This document shows positions 43,346 to 52,226 of a stretch of 64,000 nucleotides of DNA, in pieces. The DNA comes from Flavobacterium johnsoniae UW101 (GTDB lineage: Bacteria > Bacteroidota > Bacteroidia > Flavobacteriales > Flavobacteriaceae): the NCBI RefSeq assembly GCF_000016645.1, contig NC_009441.1:682001-746000 (forward strand), written 5' to 3'. How positions within the stretch are numbered: the first letter of the stretch is position 1; each line of letters starts with the position of its first letter. A model generated the notes under the pieces. The model saw only the letters and a program-made list of their open reading frames with translations, was not told the DNA's origin and did no database searches. Position numbers and translations under genes: made by a program.

Positions 43346-46300
43346 ATGAAAACAAAGCTTATTTCATTGGCATTAATTGGGGGGATGATCTTCTCAGCAA
43401 ATGCAAAAGAAGCTGCAATTAAAATGCATGTCTTTCAACAAAACAGCAATCAGATTGAGATAACCGGCCAGGTAATAGGTCAGGATGATGGAATGCCTAT
43501 TGCCGGCGCAACAATTTATGCCAAAAGCAGTACTAAAATAGCGACGATAACCGATGAAACAGGAAAGTTTAGACTCAATGTTCCTGAAAATGAAAAACAA
43601 ATCGTGATTTCGTATATGGGTTACGGAACTTTAGAATTTAACCTTAACCAGAAAACCAATTTAGTTATTAGTTTAAAACCTGCAGAAAATGTACTAGATC
43701 AGGTTTTGGTAACTGCCCTGGGAGTTAAAAAAAGCACAAAAGCAGTTGCATACGCAGTAACAGAACTTAAAGGAACTGAATTTACAAAAGCGAAAGAAAC
43801 TAATATTGCCAATGCCTTAGTTGGAAAAATTGCAGGTGTTAACGTGAGCAGCACAGCAACAGGACCAAACGGATCAAGCCGTGTTGTAATAAGAGGAAAT
43901 GGTTCGCTAAACGGAAATAACCAGCCGATGTATGTAGTGAACGATTTACCAATTGACAACACACAACTTAATTTACCTGGAATTGGAAATGGTCCCGGAT
44001 CTACAAGAATTAATGTGGACCGCGGAGACGGAACTTCTGTAATAAACCCGGACGATATTAAAACCATAACCGTTTTAAAAGGCGGAACCGCTGCAGCATT
44101 ATACGGTGCAAATGCAGCAAATGGAGTTATTTTGATTCAGACCAAAAGAGGTGCTGCACAAAAAGGAATTGGAGTTGATTACAATACGTCATTTACTTTT
44201 GAAACGCCGTCTATTTTTCCAGACTGGCAGTACGAATACGGTTCAGGATCAAACGGTAAAAAACCAATTAATCAGTCTGAAGCTATAGCTGCCGGGCGCT
44301 GGTCGTGGGGTGCCAAAATGGACGGAAGCGATGTTGTGCAGTTTGATGGCGTAGCAAGACCGTATTCTCCGCAAAAAAATAATATTAAAAATTTCTACGA
44401 AACCGGAACAACTTTTATTAATTCTATTGCTTTATCTGGCGGAAATGAAAAAGCAGCGGGACGTTTATCTTTTTCAAACACAGACAACCAATCTGTTGTT
44501 CCTAACTCAGATTTTAACAGAAAAAGTGTAAATATTGCCGGAAATGTAAACATGACAGACTGGTTAAAGTTTGATGTTGTTGCGCAGTATAACAACGAAA
44601 AATCAAATAACAGGGTTACCGTTTCAGATGCCGAAGCAAATCCAAACTGGGGAACGTACATGATTGCTAATACAGTTGATATTAGAAATCTTGCTCCCGG
44701 ATATGATGAAAATGGCGTTGAAGAAGCATGGAATCCGGTTGCTGTAGCGACAAACCCTTATTTTGTAGTCAATAAAATTAAAAATAAAGACACCAAAAAC
44801 CGTTTCATTGGAATGCTGAATGTAAAGTTGAACTTTACGCCTGAATTATTTTTACAAGGAAGAATCGGGCAGGATTATACTGATTATGATTTCTTCGGAT
44901 ACATCCCAAAAACAACTCTTAACAATCCGGTTGGATATGCACAAGGTCAAAAAGCGAAATTATCAAATTTAAATACAGAAGCCATTCTTAATTATACTAA
45001 GAAAAACATTTACGGCAATTTCTCTTTAAATGCTTTGGCTGGTGTAAACTCACGTACCACTTTGCGAGATGAAACAAGATTTGAAGGATCTAATTTTGTA
45101 TTGGATGATTTTTATGCTTTGAGCAATTTATCTACGCTTACTTATACATATCCGTACGGAAAAACAAAAACAAATTCTGTTTACGGTGCGGTAGATTTAG
45201 ATTATAAAAATGTTGTTTTCCTAAACTTTACAGGTCGTCAGGATTGGTTCTCGACACTTTCTAAAGACAACAATACGGTATTTTACCCATCTGTTGGAAC
45301 AAGTATTATCGTATCGGATATTGTAAAAATGCCTGAATTTGTTTCATTTGCCAAACTAAGAACTTCTTGGGCACAGGTTGGAGGAGCAACTCCTGATCCG
45401 TATGCATTAAATCAGTCGTATTCAATGATTCAGGGCGGACATAACGGACAACAATTACAAGGACCAACAAGTTCGAGAGTTCCTAATTCAACTTTAAGTC
45501 CGTTGACTTCAACCACTTTTGAAGTTGGAACCGATTTAGTTTTTTTCAACAATCGCTTAAATCTTGATTTTGCCTGGTACAATCGTGCAACAACAAACGA
45601 TATTGTAGAAACTACAATCTCTAATGCTTCGGGAGCTAATACCGCATTATTAAATCTTGGAAAAATGAGAAACAAAGGAGTTGAATTTTTACTTAGTAGT
45701 AAAATTATCAATTCTGAAAACTTTTCCTGGGATGCAAGTTTCAATGGTTCGTATAATGAAAATACAGTCGAAGCACTTACAGATCAGTTGAGTTCTATTA
45801 CAATGGCAACTTCTGTAAACGGATATGTTACGATTACAAGTGATGTTGGCCACCCATACAGTATCATCAAAGGATACAGACCACGTAAAGATGCTAATGG
45901 AAACACGGTTTACAATGTAAGCGGCGGATCGGCAACAATTGCTCAGGGTCCGCTTGAAGAATTAGGACAGGGAGTTCATCCTTGGGGAGCAGGAATCAGT
46001 AATGAGTTTAAATACAAAAACATTTCATTCAGCTTTTTAATCGACGGTAAATTTGGAGGAAGTTTATACTCTGGAACTGATTTATACGGAACTCGTATGG
46101 GTTTAACGAAACTAACTCTTGAAGGTCATGAAAGCGGTTTACCAATTAAAGGTGTAGATACAAACGGAAATCCGGTTGATATGGTTATCGCTCCAGAAAA
46201 CTTAAGAACATATTATGACGGTTTAAGAAACATATCTTCAACTTTTGTTTATGATGCCAGCTTTATCAAATTAAGACAAATCATTCTGGGTTATCAATTA

Positions 46301-46501
46301 CCGATTGAAAAAATAAAAGGATTATCAAAACTTCAGGGAGCTTCAATTTCATTTGTGGCCAGAAACTTATTCATTCTTTATAAGAAAACACCAAACGTAG
46401 ATCCAGAATCTGTATTCAGCGCAGGAAATGCTCAGGGTGTAGAACAATTTGGAGTGCCAAAAACCAGAAGTTTCGGTTTAAGTTTAAATGTCAAATTTTA
46501 A
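43346..46501 (+). CDS. SusC/RagA family TonB-linked outer-membrane protein
   Basis: 1051 residues. Signal peptide (LISLALIGGMIFSANA), a carboxypeptidase-D-like domain (about 35-110: ITGQVIGQDDGMPIAGATIYAK), the plug domain with VLVTALGVKKS and GKIAGVNVSST...RVVIRGNGSL, and a large beta-barrel ending in SLNVKF. It forms, with SusD, a nutrient importer driven by TonB. A six-codon frame (ATG at 43329, MKTKLL, stop at 43347-43349) overlaps the true start and repeats its first codons, perhaps a leader. Operators lie upstream. Confidence 0.93.
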   Translation: MKTKLISLALIGGMIFSANAKEAAIKMHVFQQNSNQIEITGQVIGQDDGMPIAGATIYAKSSTKIATITDETGKFRLNVPENEKQIVISYMGYGTLEFNLNQKTNLVISLKPAENVLDQVLVTALGVKKSTKAVAYAVTELKGTEFTKAKETNIANALVGKIAGVNVSSTATGPNGSSRVVIRGNGSLNGNNQPMYVVNDLPIDNTQLNLPGIGNGPGSTRINVDRGDGTSVINPDDIKTITVLKGGTAAALYGANAANGVILIQTKRGAAQKGIGVDYNTSFTFETPSIFPDWQYEYGSGSNGKKPINQSEAIAAGRWSWGAKMDGSDVVQFDGVARPYSPQKNNIKNFYETGTTFINSIALSGGNEKAAGRLSFSNTDNQSVVPNSDFNRKSVNIAGNVNMTDWLKFDVVAQYNNEKSNNRVTVSDAEANPNWGTYMIANTVDIRNLAPGYDENGVEEAWNPVAVATNPYFVVNKIKNKDTKNRFIGMLNVKLNFTPELFLQGRIGQDYTDYDFFGYIPKTTLNNPVGYAQGQKAKLSNLNTEAILNYTKKNIYGNFSLNALAGVNSRTTLRDETRFEGSNFVLDDFYALSNLSTLTYTYPYGKTKTNSVYGAVDLDYKNVVFLNFTGRQDWFSTLSKDNNTVFYPSVGTSIIVSDIVKMPEFVSFAKLRTSWAQVGGATPDPYALNQSYSMIQGGHNGQQLQGPTSSRVPNSTLSPLTSTTFEVGTDLVFFNNRLNLDFAWYNRATTNDIVETTISNASGANTALLNLGKMRNKGVEFLLSSKIINSENFSWDASFNGSYNENTVEALTDQLSSITMATSVNGYVTITSDVGHPYSIIKGYRPRKDANGNTVYNVSGGSATIAQGPLEELGQGVHPWGAGISNEFKYKNISFSFLIDGKFGGSLYSGTDLYGTRMGLTKLTLEGHESGLPIKGVDTNGNPVDMVIAPENLRTYYDGLRNISSTFVYDASFIKLRQIILGYQLPIEKIKGLSKLQGASISFVARNLFILYKKTPNVDPESVFSAGNAQGVEQFGVPKTRSFGLSLNVKF

Positions 46502-46535
46502 ACTCGTTTTATCTCTAATTTTTAAATTAAAAGAC

Positions 46536-48065
46536 ATGAAAAAGTTAACCATATTATATATCACAGGAATACTTTTAGGAAGTATGACATCCTGTACCAA
46601 GGATTTTGAGGAAATTAATAAGAACCCAAATTCAGTAGATAAACCAAATCCGAATTTTGTTTTCAGTAAAGCACAACTTGACGGATTAAACAATAATTAT
46701 TTCTTTACCAATATTCTGGAATGCGGCGGCTTATTGCAGCATTATGCTACTTATAAAGAAGCTTCTGGGGTTGGAGATAAATATTTAAGCAACGAAGTAT
46801 ATTTCTCGGCTTATTTCAATCAGGCGTACCCAACTGGTATAAATGAAACACAAATTGTAATCGATGCTTTAAAAAACAGTCCAAACGACAGTAACCGACT
46901 TAATATTGCCAGAATCTGGAAAGTATATTTGTATCATAAATTAACTGATTTATACGGAGACATCCCGTATTCTGAAGCAGCGAAAGCTAACAGCACACAA
47001 GTTTTTCTTCCAAAATATGATTCTCAGGAATTTATCTATAAAGACTTATTAAAAGAATTAGATGAAGCTGCTGCAGGATTAGATCCGGCAAAACCAAGTT
47101 TCGGAAAATCTGATTTTATTTATGACGGAGATGTAACGAAGTGGAAAAAATTCTCGTACTCTTTAATGCTTCGTCTGGGTTTAAGATTATCTAAAGTAGA
47201 TCCTGCCCTATCTCAATCATGGGTTACCAAAGCGATTGCCGGCGGCGTAATTTTAAACGGAACAGATAATGCAATCATGAAATATACTGACGGGCCAAAT
47301 GATTTTAATCGAAATCCGGTTGGTTTTGATGCCCGAAGACAAGATTTTACAGCGGGGTCTTTTGGACAAAAAAATGTTGAAGGCGGTAAACTGGCTAAAA
47401 CATTTATCGATTTGCTGCAATCAACTGCCGATCCTCGAATCAGCGTTTATGCAGGAGTTTGGCAGGGAGGCTCACAAAACACAAGTCTTGCCATTCAAAA
47501 AGGTTTTCCTAACGGAACTAAAACAGCTCCAAGTGCGGCAGAACAAGGAACGTATTCTGAACCCAACCAAAGTACCGTTTTTAAATATGATGCACCGCTT
47601 GTACTTATCAGCAATGCCGAAACCAATTTATATTTAGCGGAAGCTGCAGCAAGAGGCTGGTACACCAATGAAACGGATAAAGATTTATATGAAAAAGGTG
47701 TAAAAGCTTCTTTCTTAAACATGGGAATTTATGGTGCTGCTTATGCTATTCCGGACGCAGCAGTATATTTAACCGCAAATCCGTATAATGCCGCAGGAAG
47801 TTTTGAAGCCAAAATGAACCAGATTCATACGCAGATTTACATCGCATTATTTGTAGACGAACAAGAAATTTATGCCAATTGGAGAAGAACCGGATACCCA
47901 GTTTTAACTCCTGTAAATTTCCCTGGAAACGTTACAAATGGCACAATACCAAGACGTTTAAAATATCCAACCAGCGAATATTCAGTGAATTCAGCTAACT
48001 TAGCAGAAGCAGTTAAGCGTCAGGGCGAAGATGCTTTTACAACAAGAATCTGGTGGGATAAATAA
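46536..48065 (+). CDS. SusD/RagB family surface lipoprotein
   Basis: 509 residues from the ATG at 46536; the longer frame starting at 46488 overlaps susC and lacks a signal at its start. Lipobox SMTSC, followed by DFEEINKNPN, a typical SusD start. The family's helix-rich fold is visible in IARIWKVYLYHKLTDLYGDIPYSEA and in LISNAETNLYLAEAAARGW. It caps the SusC barrel and binds the ligand. 34 bases after susC. Confidence 0.93.
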   Translation: MKKLTILYITGILLGSMTSCTKDFEEINKNPNSVDKPNPNFVFSKAQLDGLNNNYFFTNILECGGLLQHYATYKEASGVGDKYLSNEVYFSAYFNQAYPTGINETQIVIDALKNSPNDSNRLNIARIWKVYLYHKLTDLYGDIPYSEAAKANSTQVFLPKYDSQEFIYKDLLKELDEAAAGLDPAKPSFGKSDFIYDGDVTKWKKFSYSLMLRLGLRLSKVDPALSQSWVTKAIAGGVILNGTDNAIMKYTDGPNDFNRNPVGFDARRQDFTAGSFGQKNVEGGKLAKTFIDLLQSTADPRISVYAGVWQGGSQNTSLAIQKGFPNGTKTAPSAAEQGTYSEPNQSTVFKYDAPLVLISNAETNLYLAEAAARGWYTNETDKDLYEKGVKASFLNMGIYGAAYAIPDAAVYLTANPYNAAGSFEAKMNQIHTQIYIALFVDEQEIYANWRRTGYPVLTPVNFPGNVTNGTIPRRLKYPTSEYSVNSANLAEAVKRQGEDAFTTRIWWDK

Positions 48066-48088
48066 AAATAATAACCGTTGCCGTAATT

Positions 48089-48222
48089 AAACACATAGAG
48101 ACATAGTTTTTGAAAGTGTTGAAAGGCGTTTCACTTGCATTAACATACATAGCATCTATGTGTTAAAAGCTGGCTTTTTTAAACTCCTGCTTCAAGTAAA
48201 GAAATCTATGTTACTATGTGTT
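48089..48222. mobile_element. MITE-like repeat, copy A
   Basis: About 134 bases with terminal inverted repeats AAACACATAGAGACATAG at the left and CTATGTTACTATGTGTT at the right. The body (GAAAGTGTTGAA..GGCGTTTCACTTGCATTAA, then AAAAGCTGGCTTTTTT) reappears in opposite orientation at 50345-50482. It lies between susD and the GntP gene. No coding capacity. Confidence 0.7.
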
Positions 48223-48271
48223 CAATAAAATTTTCACGAATTACTCTCAACGGGTTAATAATAAAAGATAA

Positions 48272-49591
48272 ATGAGCATTTTAATTCTTACGGCATGCAT
48301 TGCGTTTTTAATCATTCAAATAGCTTGGCTTAAAATCAATCCGTTTATTGCCTTTATCATAACAGCTTTATTAGCAGGCCTGTTTTTAGGCCTGCCAATA
48401 AACACTTTGTCGCAAACTGTTCAAAAAGGTTTGGGCGAAATGTTAGGATCTATTACGCTGATTATTGTTTTTGGAACCTGTATTGGCAAACTTACCGTTT
48501 CATCAGGCGCCGCCAATGTCATTGCCAAAACAGTTATGGGATGGACGGGCAGAAAATACGTTCGACTCGGCTTAATGATCACCGGATTTATTGTTGGGAT
48601 ACCTCTATTTTATAGTGTTGGATTTGTTTTGTTAGTACCACTAATCTTCTCAGTAGCCCATCAGTTCAAACTTTCAAAAGTATATCTGGGAATTCCAATG
48701 CTGGCGTCGCTTTCAGTAGCACACGGTTTTTTGCCCCCACATCCGTCACCAATGGCTTTGAGCAGTATTTTAAATGCTGATATTGGACTTGTTCTGGTTT
48801 ACGGAATTATAATCGCAGTCCCAACGATTTTTATTGCCGGTTTATTGTTTTCAAATCTGCTTAAAAACATCAAAACCGAATCAGATCATGAAATTTTAAA
48901 TGTTGAAGAAGTAGTAAACCAAGGTAAACTCCCGAGTTTTTCACTTAGTTTATTCTCTGCTTTATTTCCCGTTTTTGGATTAACGCTCACTTCAATATTA
49001 CCCATTTACATAAAAAATGAAACGGTAGAAAATATTTGCAAAACGGTAGGAGAACCAAGTATGATTATGCTGATTTCTTTACTTATCTGTACGTATACTT
49101 TAGGACTCAGAATGAACCGAAGCATTACCTCTGTTATGGATGATTATGCAACCGCTATAAAAGATGTTGCATTAATTGTTCTAATTGTGGGCGGAGCCGG
49201 AGGTTTAAAAGAAGTTATGATTGTAAGCGGAGTAAACGAAACTATAGTTGGAGCCTTAACACAAATAAACATTCATCCTTATTTATTGGCATGGATAATG
49301 GCAGCGATTATTCGCGTTTGTGTGGGCTCTGCTACAGCCGCCGGATTAATGACCGCCAGCGTTCTGCTTCCTTTACTGCAAACCACAGGACTCGATCCTA
49401 ACTTATTGGTTTTATCTGTTGGCGCCGGAAGTTTAATGTGCTCACACGTAAACGACCCAAGCTTCTGGATGTTCAAAGAATATTTTAATATCAGCCTAAA
49501 AGACACTTTTAAATCCTGGACCGTCATGGAATCTTTAGTATCTGTTTTAGGCATCATTTTCGTTTTTATTTTAAACTCTATAATACATTAA
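48272..49591 (+). CDS. GntP-family permease
   Basis: 439 residues with about 12 membrane helices. The N-terminal part has INPFIAFIITALLAGLFLG, and later PPHPSPMALSSILNADIG, as in gluconate/H+ symporters; the C-terminal region VGSATAAGLMTASVLLPLL is the other family hallmark. Members carry gluconate, other sugar acids or D-serine across the inner membrane. In this locus a sugar acid or an amino-sugar acid is likely. A repeat-derived spacer separates it from susD, ridA follows 4 bases after. Confidence 0.9.
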   Translation: MSILILTACIAFLIIQIAWLKINPFIAFIITALLAGLFLGLPINTLSQTVQKGLGEMLGSITLIIVFGTCIGKLTVSSGAANVIAKTVMGWTGRKYVRLGLMITGFIVGIPLFYSVGFVLLVPLIFSVAHQFKLSKVYLGIPMLASLSVAHGFLPPHPSPMALSSILNADIGLVLVYGIIIAVPTIFIAGLLFSNLLKNIKTESDHEILNVEEVVNQGKLPSFSLSLFSALFPVFGLTLTSILPIYIKNETVENICKTVGEPSMIMLISLLICTYTLGLRMNRSITSVMDDYATAIKDVALIVLIVGGAGGLKEVMIVSGVNETIVGALTQINIHPYLLAWIMAAIIRVCVGSATAAGLMTASVLLPLLQTTGLDPNLLVLSVGAGSLMCSHVNDPSFWMFKEYFNISLKDTFKSWTVMESLVSVLGIIFVFILNSIIH

Positions 49592-49595
49592 TATC

Positions 49596-50063
49596 ATGAA
49601 TTTATTACCTCAAGAAAAATTTGAAACTCTTGGTTTGTCTTTACCGCCGGCGCCTCAGCCTCTGGGCATATACAAACCCTATTTAGTTGATGGTAAATAT
49701 TTATACCTTTCTGGTCACGGGCCGGTTAGAGACGACAAATCCTTAATCATTGGCCGAATTGGCGATGATATGGATATCGAAGAAGGAAAATTAGCCGCAA
49801 GACAAGTGGGTTTAACTATGCTTTCTACAATTGTAACCAATTTTGGAAGCCTGAATAAAGTAAAAAGAGTCATAAAAGTTTTAGGAATGGTCAATTGCAG
49901 CGGCGATTTTTTAAGACATCCCTATGTAATAAACGGCTGCAGTGAATTATTTGCCGAAGTCTGGGGACAAGAAAACGGAATTGGAGTAAGAAGCGCCGTA
50001 GGAATGGGTTCTCTCCCAGACAATATTCCTGTTGAAGTTGAAGCTGTTTTCGAATTATTCTAA
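49596..50063 (+). CDS. RidA family protein (enamine/imine deaminase)
   Basis: 155 residues of the YjgF/YER057c/UK114 type, in the longer subgroup. It has LYLSGHGPVRDDKSLIIGRIGDDMDIEEGKLAARQV and the key Arg132 in GVRSAVGMGSLPDNIPVEVEA, which binds the substrate carboxylate. RidA enzymes hydrolyse reactive enamine/imine intermediates released by PLP-dependent eliminations to keto acids and ammonia. A PLP enzyme of exactly that type is encoded in the same operon, so a dedicated partner role is likely. Confidence 0.88.
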   Translation: MNLLPQEKFETLGLSLPPAPQPLGIYKPYLVDGKYLYLSGHGPVRDDKSLIIGRIGDDMDIEEGKLAARQVGLTMLSTIVTNFGSLNKVKRVIKVLGMVNCSGDFLRHPYVINGCSELFAEVWGQENGIGVRSAVGMGSLPDNIPVEVEAVFELF

Positions 50064-50071
50064 AAAATTAG

Positions 50072-50329
50072 ACCACAGACGATAACGATTAAAGAGTAAT
50101 CTGTATTGGTTAAGGAAATACTTTGATTCTAAGTCTGTGGTTACGTTAAAAATATAGACCGCAGATTATACAGATTAAAAAGGATTATTTTTTAGATGCT
50201 GCTTAATTTTTTTCGCCACGAATTACACGAATTTTCACTAATTTCTATATGCTTGAAGTAAAAAAATTAATTCGTGTAATTCGTGGCAAAAAAAACATTT
50301 TAATCTGTGAATCCCGATAGCTATCGGGA
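50072..50329. repeat. stack of three unrelated palindromes
   Basis: Three inverted repeats follow one another in the ridA-kinase gap: ACCACAGAC/GTCTGTGGT (50072-50080 and 50133-50141), GCCACGAATTACACGAATT and its complement (50215-50233 and 50269-50287) and the perfect 18-mer TCCCGATAGCTATCGGGA (50312-50329). No gene seen. They are of the kind widespread between flavobacterial genes. Confidence 0.75.
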
Positions 50330-50344
50330 GTGGCAAAAAAATTT

Positions 50345-50482
50345 AAACACATAGAAACATAGATTTTTTACTTGATAAAGAATAACAAAAAAAGCCAGCT
50401 TTTAAAACATAGTGATTATGTGAATTAATGCAAGTGAAACGCCTTTTTCAACACTTTCAAAAATTATGTTTCTATGTGTTAA
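50345..50482. mobile_element. MITE-like repeat, copy B (inverted)
   Basis: About 138 bases, the reverse-complement relative of copy A at 48089-48222, roughly 80% alike by eye, with the same terminal repeats (AAACACATAGAAACATAG at the left). The pair brackets gntP and ridA in inverted orientation. Confidence 0.7.
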
Positions 50483-50534
50483 AAATTAAGCGTCGCGTTC
50501 ATCAATAAAAATCTGTGGCAAAAAAAAGACAACA

Positions 50535-51566
50535 ATGAATAAAATTACCTCACAAACAAGAATAGCAGTATTTGGAGAATTATTACTTCGGATGAATGTT
50601 GCCAATGGAAACCGATTTACGCAGGCAGATGAAATAAAAGTTCATGTAGGCGGTGCCGAAGCCAATGTTTGTGTTTTACTTTCGCAGCTCGGAATACAAA
50701 CCGATTATATCAGCCGATTGCCCCAAAATGACTTGGCACAACTGGCTTTAAACGAACTTCAGAAATACAAAGTCAATACTTCAAAATGTGTTTATGGCGG
50801 GGAACGTCTGGGCTTATATTTTGTCGAATCCGGAAATCAAATCAGACAATCGCAGGTTATTTACGACCGAAGCAATTCGTCTTTTGCAACGATTCAAAAA
50901 GACCAAATTAACTGGAATGAAGTTTTAGAAGATGCTATGCATTTTCATTGGTCAGGAATAAGTCCGGGAGTTTCTAATGAAGCTGGTTTAGCTTGTAAAG
51001 AAGCAATTTTGACAGCGCATAAAAAAGGCCTTCCTATTTCTTCTGATTTTAATTACAGATCAAAATTGTGGCAGTATGGAAAACATCCGTCTGAAATTAT
51101 GCCCGATTTATTACAATACAGCACTATAACCGTAGCCGACTTAGATGCAATTGAAATTTACTTCGGAATCAAAACCGATAAAAATGAATCTGATGCAGCA
51201 CGTTTCCAAAAAACCTTCGAATTATTAAAAGCAAAAATGCCTTTTCTAAAAACACTTGCCATGAGTTTTAGAAAATCAGACGGACCGGCACATTTATACA
51301 AAGGTTTATTGATGCATGAAGGTAATTTTTACCAAACGCCGGAACATAAAATACACGTTGTAACTGACCAAATTGGTTCCGGAGATGCTTTTAATGCCGG
51401 ATTACTATACGGATTATCCAATAAATTATCCGCTCAGGAATGTATCGAATGGGCTGCAGCCTGCGGCGTAATCAAACAAAGTATACACGGAGATTTTGCC
51501 ATAAGCACGCTCGACGAAATACGTCATTTTATTAAAAATGGTTCAAGCAATAGAATTAACAGATAA
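50535..51566 (+). CDS. kdgK: PfkB-family sugar kinase, probably 2-dehydro-3-deoxygluconokinase
   Basis: 343 residues. PfkB signatures: GGAEANVCVLLSQLG near residue 38 and the catalytic DQIGSGDAFNAGLLYG near the C-terminus (base Asp near 284). GELLLRMN at the start and the FHWSGISPGVS segment fit KDG kinases. It would phosphorylate 2-dehydro-3-deoxygluconate with ATP to KDPG. The KDPG-aldolase-like gene is immediately downstream, which fixes the substrate class with good confidence. Confidence 0.85.
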   Translation: MNKITSQTRIAVFGELLLRMNVANGNRFTQADEIKVHVGGAEANVCVLLSQLGIQTDYISRLPQNDLAQLALNELQKYKVNTSKCVYGGERLGLYFVESGNQIRQSQVIYDRSNSSFATIQKDQINWNEVLEDAMHFHWSGISPGVSNEAGLACKEAILTAHKKGLPISSDFNYRSKLWQYGKHPSEIMPDLLQYSTITVADLDAIEIYFGIKTDKNESDAARFQKTFELLKAKMPFLKTLAMSFRKSDGPAHLYKGLLMHEGNFYQTPEHKIHVVTDQIGSGDAFNAGLLYGLSNKLSAQECIEWAAACGVIKQSIHGDFAISTLDEIRHFIKNGSSNRINR

Positions 51567-51575
51567 AAAAAGAAT

Positions 51576-52223
51576 ATGTACAGCATTTTAAAAACGCAAG
51601 GTGTACTTCCGTTAGTAACCCAAATCAATATCCAAACAGCCCAAATCGTATTGCAATCAGCGGCTGATGCTGGCATAAAAATTATCGAGTTCGCAGCTCG
51701 TGCAGATGATGCAAAAGAAGTTTTTGCTCAAATGACAGCTTTTAAAAAAGAAAACAATTTAGATGTAAAAATAGCAGTGGGATCGATTTTAAGTGTGGCC
51801 GATGCCGAAACTTATCATCAATTGGGAGCAGATTGTATTATCTGTCCGCACACTGATCTGGAAATTGGCAATTACTGTTTTAAAAACAATATTTACTGGA
51901 TTCCGGGCGCTGCAACCTTAAATGAAATTCTTCATGCCAACAAACTGGGTGCCGAAGTTGTAAAACTTTTTCCGGCTGATAAAATTGGCGGACCGGGATA
52001 TGTAAAAGCAATAAGAGCGCCTTTCCCAAATTTAAAAATAATGCCCACAGGAGGCGTAACCCTTGAAGAAAGCAATTTAAAATCGTGGTTTAAATCTGGA
52101 GTGGTATGCGTTGGAATTGGTTCAAATTTATTTTCAAAAGAAATGCTTTTGAATTTAAATTATGAAGAAGCGCTCCAGGCTTTTCAAAATTTAATTGAAG
52201 TAGTAGAAAAAACAAGAAACTAA
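51576..52223 (+). CDS. eda: KDPG/KHG aldolase
   Basis: 215 residues. The family's catalytic residues are visible: Schiff-base Lys130 in AEVVKLFPAD and general base Glu38 in KIIEFAARAD, with MPTGGVTLEES as the phosphate-binding loop. It cleaves 2-dehydro-3-deoxy-6-phosphogluconate to pyruvate and glyceraldehyde-3-phosphate. Ordinary members read IEVTLRT at the Glu; here IEFAARA is a variant. Cotranscribed with the kinase (9-base gap). Confidence 0.88.
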   Translation: MYSILKTQGVLPLVTQINIQTAQIVLQSAADAGIKIIEFAARADDAKEVFAQMTAFKKENNLDVKIAVGSILSVADAETYHQLGADCIICPHTDLEIGNYCFKNNIYWIPGAATLNEILHANKLGAEVVKLFPADKIGGPGYVKAIRAPFPNLKIMPTGGVTLEESNLKSWFKSGVVCVGIGSNLFSKEMLLNLNYEEALQAFQNLIEVVEKTRN

Positions 52224-52226
52224 GTT

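Noticed and set aside
46488..46536. Earlier start for the SusD gene
   Set aside because: It would overlap susC and place the signal peptide and lipobox 16 residues inside the protein.
48066..50534. Repeats around gntP-ridA as a CRISPR array
   Set aside because: The repeats are few, unevenly spaced, inverted and have no unique spacers of constant length; no cas genes are present.
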